From JAKASV01 sp963754845 (GTDB lineage Bacteria > Babelota > Babeliae > Babelales > Vermiphilaceae): a stretch of DNA of 64,000 nucleotides. Shown piece by piece: positions 1 through 9,147 of the stretch. The notes beneath the pieces were generated by a model, which was given only the letters and a program-made list of their open reading frames with translations, did no database searches and had not been told where the DNA came from. The translations under genes and the position numbers were made by a program. How positions within the stretch are numbered: the first letter of the stretch is position 1; every line of letters begins with the position of its first letter. The stretch is taken from assembly GCA_963754845.1 (NCBI GenBank), contig CAVWHE010000006.1, positions 1 through 64,000 of the forward strand. Direction: 5' to 3'.

Positions 1-67
1 CACGACTTAATGGCTTGCCTTGCAGGGCAAGACAAACCATACGTCGGTCATGGGACGCGCTACCGGA

Positions 68-254
68 ATGATACCAAGGCACATTCATAGAAGGCAGACC
101 TCTTGCATAAAAGCGGCTAACACCGATGCAGAACATCAGCGATTGCCGGAAAATATTTTTCCACGATCTGGTTGCTTTGGATTATTTTCGCGTGAATTTT
201 CATAGAATTGCTGGCAACCTGCGCGCGCTCACCGCGCGCCATTCAGGTATACCT
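68..254 (+). repeat. 187-bp array core, left copy
   Basis: This lower-GC stretch sits between oppositely oriented array modules. It recurs as its reverse complement at 26755-26941, and I could find one difference (near 126 versus 26884). It contains the palindrome-like GCGCGCGCTCACCGCGCGC. No convincing gene is seen in it. Confidence 0.85.
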
Positions 255-342
255 CCGGTAGCGCGTCCCATGGCCGACGTATGGTTTGTCTTGCCTTGCA
301 AGGCAAGCCATTAAGTCGTGTCATGGATATACGCGCGGGATT

Positions 343-1134
343 GGTCTGTGCGCGCCTCGCGCTTCCGGTAGCGCGTCCCATGACCGACGTATGGTTTGTC
401 TTGCCCTGCAAGGCAAGCCATTAAGTCGTGTCGTGGATAACCGCGCGGGAGAGGATCCAACAGGCTGTTGGCGCCCTTGGGTGTCCAGAGGGGGGTTGGG
501 CGTGCAACCCTCCCTTTGGTGCCGCCCGCATAGGGCATTAATTCCGCCGCCCGCATAGGGCGTTCTCCCCATCATAGTGCATTCAGAGAGGACTCTTGCT
601 GTTATTGCCTTTGGGGATCCAAGGGGGGTTGGGCGTGCAACCCTCCCTTTGGTCTGTGCGCGCCTCGCGCTTCCGGTAGCGCGTCCCATGACCGACGTAT
701 GGTTTGTCTTGCCCTGCAAGGCAAGCCATTAAGTCGTGTCGTGGATAACCGCGCGGGAGAGGATCCAACAGGCTGTTGGCGCCCTTGGGTGTCCAGAGGG
801 GGGTTGGGCGTGCAACCCTCCCTTTGGTGCCGCCCGCATAGGGCATTAATTCCGCCGCCCGCATAGGGCGTTCTCCCCATCATAGTGCATTCAGAGAGGA
901 CTCTTGCTGTTATTGCCTTTGGGGATCCAAGGGGGGTTGGGCGTGCAACCCTCCCTTTGGTCTGTGCGCGCCTCGCGCTTCCGGTAGCGCGTCCCATGAC
1001 CGACGTATGGTTTGTCTTGCCCTGCAAGGCAAGCCATTAAGTCGTGTCGTGGATAACCGCGCGGGAGAGGATCCAACAGGCTGTTGGCGCCCTTGGGTGT
1101 CCAGAGGGGGGTTGGGCGTGCAACCCTCCCTTTG
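343..1134 (+). repeat. 308-bp tandem repeat
   Basis: The phrase GGTCTGTGCGCGCCTCGCG starts at 343, 651 and 959, so the period is exactly 308 bp over about 2.6 copies. Each unit carries the TTGCCCTGCAAGGCAA hairpin, the CCAACAGGCTGTTGG hairpin and two GGTTG/CAACC stems. The near-perfect identity implies recent amplification or gene conversion. Confidence 0.85.
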
Positions 1135-1739
1135 GCGCATGCCCGCGTAGGGCATTCTATTCAGAGAGGACTCTTGCTGTTATTGCCTTTGGGTGTCCAG
1201 AGGGGGGTTGGGCGTGCAACCCTCCCTTTGGTGCCGCCCGCATAGGGCGTTCTCCCCATCATAGTGCATTCAGAGAGGACTCTTGCTGTTATTGCCTTTG
1301 GGTGTCCAGAGGGGGGTTGGGCGTGCAACCCTCCCTTTGGTGCCGCCCGCATAGGGCATTAATTCCGTCGCCCGCATAGGGCATTAATTCCGCCGCCCGC
1401 ATAGGGCATTAATTCCGCCGCCCGCATAGGGCGTTCTCCCTGTCGCAGGGCATTCAAAACAAGCTTTTGGTGTTATTGTCTGGGGATCCAAGGGGAGTTG
1501 GACAACCATCCACTGGCGCTCCCCCCGTCGCAGGGCATTCTTGTAACTACATGACTTTTAATGCAATTGCCCTGGGGATCCAAGGAACATTTAACGTGTG
1601 ACCACTACGACCACAACGACATCACCGCGCTGCAACTACCCCCGTGGCAGCATGTGCAGAGAACCATGTATTGTTTTTTGTGATAATAAAACGTTAGTCT
1701 GGAGCCGTGAGGTTGTGGATAACGGGGGGAGGCGGTGCT

Positions 1740-3029
1740 ATGGCTTCGGGAAAGCTCTCTGCGAGCGGCAGTCTTTGCGCACTGCTCTCAATCGTTGGTG
1801 TTCTCGCGCTTGTTTTTGTAGTGCCGCAGATTTATGTCCGATGGGGCGGGGAAAAGCGTGACGAAAATCGCGGCGGTCTTGGCAACTTCAAACTCGGCTT
1901 TGAAAATATCGCTCACGATTTTTTACAAGCCCTGACGCCGCGTGGATCATTACCATACAACGTTGCCCTTGTTACCAACCGCCTCAAGGTTGGCCGTGTG
2001 GGAACGCGCAACATCGATATTCTTCTCCAAAAGGGTCTGGATGTTAAAAAGGTTTTTGTGCCCCAGGGCTGTCATGGTTCTACCCAGGCTCCGTTCCCTC
2101 TTGACGCTGTTACGCGCGTGCCCATAATCAACTTTCAGGATCGACGTCTTACCATTGACGACTTCAAGGACGTTGATGTCATTTTCTGCGACCTCCAAGA
2201 TACCGGCGTGCGACATTCAAGTTCTTTGGCGACCCTCGTGAACATCATGGAGCACGCGGCCAAGCTTGACAAAACAATCGTTGTCCTTGACCGTCCCAAT
2301 CCCCTGGGCGACGCTGTTGAAGGTGCTTTTGGCGTAACCGAACTTTCGCAACCATTTTTTTCGGCCATTCTTCCCGTTCGCTACGGCATGACCATCGGTG
2401 AACTTTCCCAGTATTGCAACAAACACATACTTAAAAAGTCAGCGGCACTCTATGTCGTTCCCATGGACAACTATAACCGCCACCGCTACTGGCAGGCATC
2501 GTTCATCGGCGCTCTTTCGAACAATATACGCTCCCTTGAATCATGTCATGGTTATAGTTTTTTAGGACTCCTTGGTGAAGTCGCCCCCTTTGACGTCGGC
2601 CTCGGAACCGACAAGGCATTTCAGTGTATTTTACTTCCTGAAAAAGTTGCCTTCTCAAAAAAACAGTGGCTCAAGCTCAAGACTGAACTCAAGGCTCTTG
2701 GCATTGAAAGTGCGCATTATCGTTACTTCAGTCATCGCAAAAAGCAATTTTGCCGCGGACTTCGCCTTTCAATTGCCGATATCGGCAACTTTTCACTTTT
2801 CAAGGCCCTCATAAGTACACTCAAATTTTTTAAGCGTGAAGGCGTTGCTCTCACCTTTTGCGAGGGTTTCTCAAAAATGCCGGGCATGAATAAAATCAAG
2901 GAAATCGTCGAAGGCTCTATGAAGGAGGAGGACCTTGAAGCTGAATTTAAATGTGCACTTGAGCGTTTCTGCACGCTTGCGTCAAGTTCTTTCATCTACA
3001 AGCCTTATCCTAAGCCGGTCGTTGTTTGA
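1740..3029 (+). CDS. NamZ-like (DUF1343) protein, degenerate paralogue
   Basis: This resembles the DUF1343/NamZ family of exo-beta-N-acetylmuramidases, which trim N-acetylmuramic acid from peptidoglycan fragments. ATG 1740 is preferred over the upstream ATG because it follows GGGGGGAGG and opens a hydrophobic anchor (about residues 10-32). Family motifs seen are CDLQDTG, VLDRPNPLGD and the RYGMTIGEL block. The PEHG motif that is intact in the next gene reads PQGCHG here, so the conserved acidic residue is missing and activity is doubtful. The next gene is a full paralogue starting about 35 bp downstream, so the pair looks like an operon-level duplication. A plausible role is a membrane-anchored partner or a diverged muropeptide-binding protein. 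Confidence 0.8.
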   Translation: MASGKLSASGSLCALLSIVGVLALVFVVPQIYVRWGGEKRDENRGGLGNFKLGFENIAHDFLQALTPRGSLPYNVALVTNRLKVGRVGTRNIDILLQKGLDVKKVFVPQGCHGSTQAPFPLDAVTRVPIINFQDRRLTIDDFKDVDVIFCDLQDTGVRHSSSLATLVNIMEHAAKLDKTIVVLDRPNPLGDAVEGAFGVTELSQPFFSAILPVRYGMTIGELSQYCNKHILKKSAALYVVPMDNYNRHRYWQASFIGALSNNIRSLESCHGYSFLGLLGEVAPFDVGLGTDKAFQCILLPEKVAFSKKQWLKLKTELKALGIESAHYRYFSHRKKQFCRGLRLSIADIGNFSLFKALISTLKFFKREGVALTFCEGFSKMPGMNKIKEIVEGSMKEEDLEAEFKCALERFCTLASSSFIYKPYPKPVVV

Positions 3030-3063
3030 TCTTCGCGATTATACACGAGGTTCGGCAAGGTGG

Positions 3064-4443
3064 GTGGTCGTTATTGAATTTTCAAGGGTCATTTTTGTCG
3101 TTGCAGTGTGCACGTGGGGAGTCGGTACTCTCGGTGCTCATGGACAAAGTTGCGTTCTGGGCATCGAGACGATGACAGATGCTTTCGTAAAGTCGCTTGC
3201 AGGCCTGCGCATCGGTTTTGTGAGTAACCAAACTGGCAAGGACACGCGCGGAAGGCGGAGCATTGATATCGTGCGTGAACACGGCCTGACCGTTTCATGT
3301 ATCTTTGCCCCTGAACATGGTTTTGAAGGAACGATGGCGGCAGAAACCGAAGTGTGTACATCGCGCGATGACGCCACCGGCCTTCCCATTATTGGCCTTC
3401 ACCGCCCAGGTGGCGAACTTTCCTTCAAGAGAGGCTGCGCGAAGGAATTTGCCTCGCACGTTGATGCTTTTATGATCGACCTCCAGGACTGCGGCATGAG
3501 GCACTTCACTTACATTTCAACGCTCTACACCATCCTCGATTGGGCTGCGCATCACGCACAAAGGGTCATTGTTCTTGACAGACCCAACCCCTTGGGTGAT
3601 TGCATGGAGGGGCCTCTCGTTGAGTCTTCATGCTCGTCGTTTGTTTCCATCGCTCCCGTACCGCTGCGCCACGGGATGACCATGGGTGAACTTGCTCTTT
3701 ATTTCAACGCGCACGTGCTTCTAAAACCCGCCGAGCTCAACGTCGTCACCATGCACTCATACGATCGGTCGAAGGGCTTGTGCGGCACATTTTTAGCACG
3801 TCTTTCGCCTCATCTGACGAGTCTTCAGGCATGCTACGGATACAGTTTTTTAGGGGTTATCGGCGAGATTCGTCCTTTTGACGTTGGTCTTCACATGGAT
3901 CTCCCCTTTCAGGCAATTATTCTGCCATCGGCCGAACCGACACCGGGCGCCGACCGGAAGCGCCAGGAGGAAACATGGCGCGCATTGGCCAAATTTTTGC
4001 AGCGCTTTGGCATAGAAACGAAGCCTTGTTGTGTATTTGATGAAAAGAAAAAACTGTTTCGTCCCGGCCTTATCATAACGTCGTTTGCCGATATTACCAA
4101 AGTCCCCTCCTTTGGCATCTTTCTTGCTCTTATCGGCCATGCCCGCAAACTTGGCCTTGAACCAGTTTTTTCCGACCGCACCGATCGAGCCCTCGGAACG
4201 CGCAAGGTTCATGCCTACGTCAACGGAGACATAAGTTACCATGAGCTCGCCACAGTCATTAATGATGATCTCAAAAAGTTCTGGCATAAAGCACGCTCGT
4301 GTTTTCTTTATGAACCGGCGCCGCGCATTGTAACACTTGACATCGGTCTTCAGCCTCAAAAACCGTTATTGCGGGACCATCAACGCGTCCCCAGTACTCC
4401 GGTACATCCGGTATACCCGTCATGCCCCCGAGCAACGCGTTAA
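3064..4443 (+). CDS. namZ: Exo-beta-N-acetylmuramidase family protein (NamZ/DUF1343)
   Basis: This is the canonical copy of the pair. It has FVSNQTG near the N-terminus, then APEHGFEG, IDLQDCGMRHFTY, VLDRPNPLGD and PLRHGMTMGEL, in family order. Known members are exported glycosidases that release MurNAc from the non-reducing end of muropeptides. The frame is open far upstream. The likely start is GTG 3064, which gives a signal peptide (hydrophobic run ending near AHG-QS) and follows AAGG. ATT 3073 is an alternative, so the start is uncertain. The gene is transcribed with its degenerate paralogue and is followed convergently by an ankyrin gene only 12 bp away. It fits cell-wall turnover together with nearby RodA. 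Confidence 0.85.
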   Translation: MVVIEFSRVIFVVAVCTWGVGTLGAHGQSCVLGIETMTDAFVKSLAGLRIGFVSNQTGKDTRGRRSIDIVREHGLTVSCIFAPEHGFEGTMAAETEVCTSRDDATGLPIIGLHRPGGELSFKRGCAKEFASHVDAFMIDLQDCGMRHFTYISTLYTILDWAAHHAQRVIVLDRPNPLGDCMEGPLVESSCSSFVSIAPVPLRHGMTMGELALYFNAHVLLKPAELNVVTMHSYDRSKGLCGTFLARLSPHLTSLQACYGYSFLGVIGEIRPFDVGLHMDLPFQAIILPSAEPTPGADRKRQEETWRALAKFLQRFGIETKPCCVFDEKKKLFRPGLIITSFADITKVPSFGIFLALIGHARKLGLEPVFSDRTDRALGTRKVHAYVNGDISYHELATVINDDLKKFWHKARSCFLYEPAPRIVTLDIGLQPQKPLLRDHQRVPSTPVHPVYPSCPRATR

Positions 4444-4455
4444 AAACATTCGTGA

Positions 4456-5211
4456 TTATGAGAACGGCGAAAAATTGATCTGAGCGAGCCTCTTGCCGCC
4501 GAACTTTTCGATATTCTGCGACAGGGCTGCCACTATTCGTGTGAATTCTTCCCTTTTTTCAAAATCCTCATATGAATTTTTTGTTTTTTTGGGCCACTCG
4601 AGGCGTTGGTAGGCAATGTCGAGGGCGTCGATGTTTTTGTTATTTTTTACAAAGGGATTGGCACCGTTGTGGCACAGCGCGCCCACGACATCGGCGTATC
4701 CCAGTTCAACGGCTATGTGAAGGGCCGTATTTTGAAGAATGTTGGAAGCGTTGATATCGACGCCGCATGCGGCGATAGGGCCTATGAGTGCGGCCCTATT
4801 GTAGAAACTCGCACAGTGAAGCGGTGTTCCGAAGGAATCGTCCACCCGTGCAAGATCTGGAAACCTTTTGAGCAGGAACGTAACAAGCTCTCCCTCGCCA
4901 ACAAAGATTGCAAGCTGCACTGTCCTTGACGTGGGATTGATCCCTTTTTCGATGAGCTTTTTGACGAGTTCAGGATATCGGTAACGGGCTGCCAGATCTA
5001 TGGTTGGCCCGCAAGAGGTCATCGCAGGTATCTCCTTGCCTTCGTCGGCCGCGCGTGCCACGTCGGCGATGAGAGCCTGCTCTTTGAGGGACAGTTCCGG
5101 CCGTTGTTGATACTGATGCGACCAATCTGTGGACGGAAGTACATTGGTATAGGCTACAAAAACCAGGCACAGCACCGCCCTGGCGCCGCCTCTGTGAGTA
5201 CGACGGTACAT
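4456..5211 (-). CDS. Secreted ankyrin-repeat protein
   Basis: The protein has 251 residues, with an N-terminal export signal (basic MYRRTHRGGAR, then a hydrophobic run) followed by ankyrin-type repeats, for example GTPLHCASFYNRAALIGPI and NTALHIAVELGYADVVGAL. The start ATG 5211 is fixed by AAAGGAGA seven bases upstream, although the frame is open further 5'. Ankyrin repeats form protein-binding surfaces, and exported ones in host-associated bacteria are often effector candidates. No catalytic domain is visible. It is convergent with the NamZ gene and divergent from rodA across a 272-bp gap that must hold both promoters. The target is unknown. Confidence 0.85.
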   Translation of the reverse strand: MYRRTHRGGARAVLCLVFVAYTNVLPSTDWSHQYQQRPELSLKEQALIADVARAADEGKEIPAMTSCGPTIDLAARYRYPELVKKLIEKGINPTSRTVQLAIFVGEGELVTFLLKRFPDLARVDDSFGTPLHCASFYNRAALIGPIAACGVDINASNILQNTALHIAVELGYADVVGALCHNGANPFVKNNKNIDALDIAYQRLEWPKKTKNSYEDFEKREEFTRIVAALSQNIEKFGGKRLAQINFSPFS

Positions 5212-5483
5212 AGACTCTCCTTTATTTTTGTGGCACTTGCTTGGGCAGCGTGAGCCACCACAGAATCCTTTTTTTGCCGGCAACCCCCTCTTTACGTGTT
5301 AAGCATAGAAATTTGCGCAACTAGCACGCAACAATTATGCTCGGATGGCCAAAAATTATTGTTTGTGAGGGTTTTTTGGCAAGCGTGGTGCAAAGATATT
5401 GAATAGTGCGGTCTTTAGCGATATATTCTCATGGCTATCTGGATGTGTTATGCACCGCGCAACTATATTCTCCGTGTGAGATT

Positions 5484-6584
5484 ATGGGCTTTCGTTATCT
5501 TAAATATTTTGACTGGATGAGTTTTTTTCTCGTCCTTATTATCTCCGTCGTTGGGCTCATGTTCGTATTCAGCGCCACGTACAAGCCCGAGTGCCCGTGC
5601 TCGATCTTTTTTAAAAAACAGGTCTTTGGTGTCATATCAGGGCTTGTCATTTACCTTGCGTGCTGCATCGTTGATTATCGCAAAGCTATTTTTTGGGGCT
5701 ACGTCGGATACCTCATCGTTATAGGGCTCCTCGTTTTCACCCTCGCCAAGGGACACGTTGGCATGGGAGGCCAGCGATGGATCGATCTTGGATTCACCCG
5801 CGTGCAACCATCTGAGCTTGTTAAAATTTTTTTCCCTGCATTTGCTACGTACTATTTTTATGCCCGCTGTGATCGCCCTCGCCAGAGCTGGCACGATCTC
5901 CTCGTGCCCATCCTCATTCCTCTTGCTCTGAGCACCGTTCTTGTGTTCAAGCAACCCGACCTAGGAACAGCGGTTGTCCTTGCCGGTGCGGCACTTACGA
6001 CATTGTGGCTTGCCGGTGCCGACAAAAGGATTTTTGTGTACGGCGCCCTCGTGGGCATCATCGCAATGCCAATTTTCTGGCATGTGCTCAAACCTTACCA
6101 GCGGACGCGTGTCACCGCCTTTTTAGGACAAGGAACACCCATAAAAGAACGCTACCAGATCGAGCAAGCAAAGGTTGCCATAGGCTCGGGAGGCATAGTC
6201 GGCAAGGGATTTTTGTGCGGCACGCAAAACAAGCTGCAATTTGTTCCTGAAGGACGCACGGATTTTATTTTCTCGGTCCTCTGTGAAGAGATGGGCTTCA
6301 TGGGAGCCTTCACGGTACTTATTCTTTATGCGGCACTTTTTTTGAGACTCTTCTGGGTTGTTCAAACAATAAAACCACGCGAGCCCAAAATATTTGCTCT
6401 TGGCCTCATTATCCCCGTCGTTTTTTCGGCGTTCATCAACATAGGCATGGTTTTGGGCCTATTACCAAGTGTCGGCGTTCCCCTGCCACTCATGACATGC
6501 GGCATAAGCCAAACGTGGACGACGTGCGCCGGGCTCGGGGCCTTCGCCGGCATAGCGATGCGTCGTTGCTACATCAATGGCTAA
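5484..6584 (+). CDS. rodA: Rod-shape SEDS glycosyltransferase RodA
   Basis: This is a SEDS-family polytopic membrane protein that polymerises lipid II glycan strands together with a class B PBP. About ten hydrophobic segments are present. The signatures are GGQRWIDLG...QPSELVKI, FKQPDLGTA, the NKLQFVPEGRTDFIFSVLCEE block (RodA rather than FtsW type) and LPSVGVPLPLMTCGIS near the end. ATG 5484 places the first membrane helix at the usual distance. A GTG at 5406 would add 26 residues unlike the family. It ends 10 bp before the convergent epimerase gene. No mreBCD or PBP2 gene lies in the window. Confidence 0.9.
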   Translation: MGFRYLKYFDWMSFFLVLIISVVGLMFVFSATYKPECPCSIFFKKQVFGVISGLVIYLACCIVDYRKAIFWGYVGYLIVIGLLVFTLAKGHVGMGGQRWIDLGFTRVQPSELVKIFFPAFATYYFYARCDRPRQSWHDLLVPILIPLALSTVLVFKQPDLGTAVVLAGAALTTLWLAGADKRIFVYGALVGIIAMPIFWHVLKPYQRTRVTAFLGQGTPIKERYQIEQAKVAIGSGGIVGKGFLCGTQNKLQFVPEGRTDFIFSVLCEEMGFMGAFTVLILYAALFLRLFWVVQTIKPREPKIFALGLIIPVVFSAFINIGMVLGLLPSVGVPLPLMTCGISQTWTTCAGLGAFAGIAMRRCYING

Positions 6585-6594
6585 CTCTTACAAT

Positions 6595-7581
6595 TCACGA
6601 AGGGTCATCAGGAACCGATGATTCAAGCAATGTCTCAAAATTTGACGACGCATGTCCAGATAACATCGGCGGTGTTTCGCGGGAGTTGAATTTTCGGAAA
6701 AGATCGTGGTACTTCGTGACATCGGCCCGCGAATGCCTGAGCTCTCCAGGGCGTTCAGGGGCAAAGATAACGGGAGCATCGTAGTGAGGGAACCTTTTTT
6801 TGAGAAGATCAACAAGCTCAAGAAGAGACGTTTCCTGACCGCTAGCTATGTTGAATATACGTCCGGCAACGTCGCGGGCACATCCAAGAATGAGATTTGC
6901 ATGAACAACGTCACCGACGTGGATGAAGTCACGCGTTTGAAGGCCGTCGCCAAAAATCGTCAAAGGTTCATTATGCTCCATCTTGTTTGAAAAGAGGGCA
7001 ACGACGGGTGCGCACGAGTTGTTGGTGTTTTGTCCTGGTCCGAAGACGTTAAAATAGCGTAGGATGACTGTCTCAAGGCCATAAACACGTGCATATTGTA
7101 AACACAGCTGTTCGGCCATGACTTTGCTGAAACCATAGGGGGAGACCGGCTGTGTTGTAACTTCTTCGTTGCACGTATGATTGACATTGCCGTAAACGGC
7201 GGCTGACGACGAAAAAACGACGCGCGCAACCTTATTATGACGTGCGGCCTCAAGGATATTGAAAGTTCCTGTAACGTTAACGTCGTGGTAAAGGTCTGGT
7301 TTTTCGAGCGATTCGGCTACATAAATGCGCGCCGCCATATGAAACACGCTCGCATGCCCACGGAGAGCTTCTTGACATACGCAGCGATCTTCGATGCTGG
7401 CGCGGATAAGTCGTACATGGCTGGCAACAGGAGCGATATTTTCAAGCGAACCGTTTGAAAGGTCATCGACAACGGTAACGTGGGCCCCCAGCGCGACAAG
7501 TTTGCGCACGAGGTGCGAGCCGATGAAGCCGCACCCTCCCGTCACAAGGACGTGGCTTTTGTCGTAATGAGTCTTAGGCAT
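6595..7581 (-). CDS. NAD-dependent sugar-nucleotide epimerase/dehydratase
   Basis: This is an extended short-chain dehydrogenase of the UDP-glucose/GlcNAc 4-epimerase group. The Rossmann motif TGGCGFIGSH lies at residues 14-23. The catalytic Ser/Tyr/Lys triad is in SSSAAVYG and PYGFSK, and RYFNVFGPGQ and GDGLQTRDFIHVGDV follow in family order. The length of 328 residues is normal. Its start overlaps the end of the upstream FAD gene by 8 bp, so the two are translationally coupled. Coupling with a UDP-galactopyranose-mutase-like enzyme suggests a pathway making an unusual surface sugar. Whether it acts on UDP-Glc, UDP-GlcNAc or another donor cannot be read from the sequence. Confidence 0.9.
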   Translation of the reverse strand: MPKTHYDKSHVLVTGGCGFIGSHLVRKLVALGAHVTVVDDLSNGSLENIAPVASHVRLIRASIEDRCVCQEALRGHASVFHMAARIYVAESLEKPDLYHDVNVTGTFNILEAARHNKVARVVFSSSAAVYGNVNHTCNEEVTTQPVSPYGFSKVMAEQLCLQYARVYGLETVILRYFNVFGPGQNTNNSCAPVVALFSNKMEHNEPLTIFGDGLQTRDFIHVGDVVHANLILGCARDVAGRIFNIASGQETSLLELVDLLKKRFPHYDAPVIFAPERPGELRHSRADVTKYHDLFRKFNSRETPPMLSGHASSNFETLLESSVPDDPS

Positions 7582-8902
7582 GACATGTTCCTTTCCTTTT
7601 TTTAAGGATATTTATAATGGTATGCGCGGTTTGGAACCCATCGGTGATGGCGTCGTGCATACTCGAATATTTCCATGCCCCATAGCGCCCCACCGAGTGG
7701 ATCGATTTTTGCTCTATGTCGCGCAGGAGTGCGGCGATGTTCTTTTCACGCCACATATCGTAGATGACGTAGGCATGATCAAGAATGAGGACCTTTTCAG
7801 TAACAATATCGCATGCCCTAAGATTAAAAAGGGCCATGACGTGACTTCTTGCCGCATCTGCGCAATGTTCAACGAACGAAGGGCATATTTTTTTGAGAGT
7901 TGCCACCTCAACGGACAACGAACTACACCCGGCTTTGACCATGGTGTTGCCGAGTTCATGAGGAAAGCCTATGCGAAAAAACGGGTAGTGCTTTTCGGGG
8001 TAATAAACCCAGTGCTTATCGATAAGGCTTGGTCGTGCAACACCAAAATTGATGTTGATGACCGCGTTACACACAAGGGACTGCGCAGCGCGACCGTACG
8101 CCTTTGACCGCCGCGCCATGAACGTTAGAAGCGTGCTGAGCGGCATAGTGGAAACAAGAAACTCATAGGCCTCCGTACTGCCATCTTCAAGGACAACTTT
8201 TTTATGCGCTACATCGATGTCCGTGACTGAAACGCCCGTGCGTATTCGCGTTGCTCGTGTTTGTGCAAGAGCTCGTGGCAAGCGGTCGATGCCTCCCTCG
8301 CGCGGATAAAGAAAATGAGCATTGTAACCAACCGACTGGTACATTCGTGGCAACAGCGCTCCCTCGAGTATGTCCTGAAGAGAAGTCTTTGGAACGAGAG
8401 AGAGCCAGCCCGTTCGTACCCTGTGTGCGGGAAAATCAAAAAGTTTTCGCTGGTACGGAATAAAAAAATGTTTGGCAAATCCCGATCCGAACGTACTCCT
8501 GGCCCACGTTGTAAAATTTGTTCTCACCCCCGTGCTCTTGCGGCGATTAACGAATCCTACGATGCATTCAGTAACCGTGCTTGCAGGAAGACCGTAAAGG
8601 TTGCTCTGATAGGGGTAAGGCGTGTAAATACCTTCGGAATAAACGTAGGCGCGCCGCGCATGAACTTTCCAGTTTTCAAAGGCATCGATGCCGCCGAGGA
8701 AACTGCTGTGATCATTGTGACAACTGTGCAGGAGATGACCGGTGAAATCAAAGGTAAATCCATCTACGCGAACTGAACGACACAGTCCGCCGACCTCTTT
8801 CTCTTTTTCGAAAATAACGTAATCGGCACAACCTTCACATTCAAGATAGTGCGCCGTCGCCAGTCCTGTGATGCCGGCCCCGATGATAACAACACGCGCC
8901 AT
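7574..8902 (-). CDS. FAD-dependent UDP-galactopyranose-mutase-like protein
   Basis: The protein has 442 residues and opens with a dinucleotide-binding fold (VVIIGAGITGLATAHYLE), then VIFEKEKEVGGLCRS and FDFTGHLLH, typical of the NAD(P)-binding amine-oxidase/UGM superfamily. The C-terminal GRYGAWKYSSMHDAI is the usual flavin-contact region. Family members isomerise or oxidise sugar nucleotides or act on polyenes. The tight overlap with the epimerase gene favours a sugar-nucleotide substrate. It is distinct from the true UGM at 12509-13729. The start ATG directly precedes the Rossmann fold, so the protein is cytoplasmic. Confidence 0.85.
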   Translation of the reverse strand: MARVVIIGAGITGLATAHYLECEGCADYVIFEKEKEVGGLCRSVRVDGFTFDFTGHLLHSCHNDHSSFLGGIDAFENWKVHARRAYVYSEGIYTPYPYQSNLYGLPASTVTECIVGFVNRRKSTGVRTNFTTWARSTFGSGFAKHFFIPYQRKLFDFPAHRVRTGWLSLVPKTSLQDILEGALLPRMYQSVGYNAHFLYPREGGIDRLPRALAQTRATRIRTGVSVTDIDVAHKKVVLEDGSTEAYEFLVSTMPLSTLLTFMARRSKAYGRAAQSLVCNAVININFGVARPSLIDKHWVYYPEKHYPFFRIGFPHELGNTMVKAGCSSLSVEVATLKKICPSFVEHCADAARSHVMALFNLRACDIVTEKVLILDHAYVIYDMWREKNIAALLRDIEQKSIHSVGRYGAWKYSSMHDAITDGFQTAHTIINILKKRKGTCHA

Positions 8903-9044
8903 ACGTCAACCCGTTTTTTTCTGTGCGCCACGCGGCTGCACGATATCTTCATGTATAAAACGAATGTGTGAAAAAGTCGACCACCTTTTTTCAACAGCGC
9001 CACCAGAGAAACTCGCGCACGACACAAGGCACACGCAGCAAAGA

Positions 9045-9101
9045 CCAGGTGCAACGTCACCCGCGAATCTTTGGAGGCAGGGGATGATACGTTGCACCTG
9101 G
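9045..9101. repeat. 13-bp perfect inverted repeat
   Basis: CCAGGTGCAACGT at 9045-9057 is matched by ACGTTGCACCTGG at 9089-9101 across a 31-bp spacer. It lies in the 245-bp gap downstream of the propeller gene and upstream of the FAD gene. There is no T-tract, so a classic terminator is unlikely. A protein-binding site or a relic of a mobile element is possible. Confidence 0.6.
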
Positions 9102-9147
9102 AAACTTTCGGTATCGCACACAGCGCACACGACACCATCAATGATCT

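Larger units (their letters stand above)
1..1607. repeat. Left hairpin-repeat array
   Basis: This is a dense mosaic of short imperfect palindromes reused many times. Modules include CCAACAGGCTGTTGG, GGTTGGGCGTGCAACC, TTGCCCTGCAAGGCAA and CCGCCCGCATAGGGC. Open frames here are by-products of the repeats and carry no recognisable protein. The modules run in one orientation at 1-67 and the opposite orientation after 255, on either side of a 187-bp core. The right edge is a 26-bp motif at 1582-1607 that recurs at 27885-27910. The array continues beyond the window start. It resembles nested insertions of non-coding palindromic elements, but no family could be assigned. Confidence 0.9.

Noticed and set aside
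1..1607. Array considered as a CRISPR
   Set aside because: There are no regular short direct repeats with unique spacers and no cas genes. The repeats are nested palindromes of unequal length.
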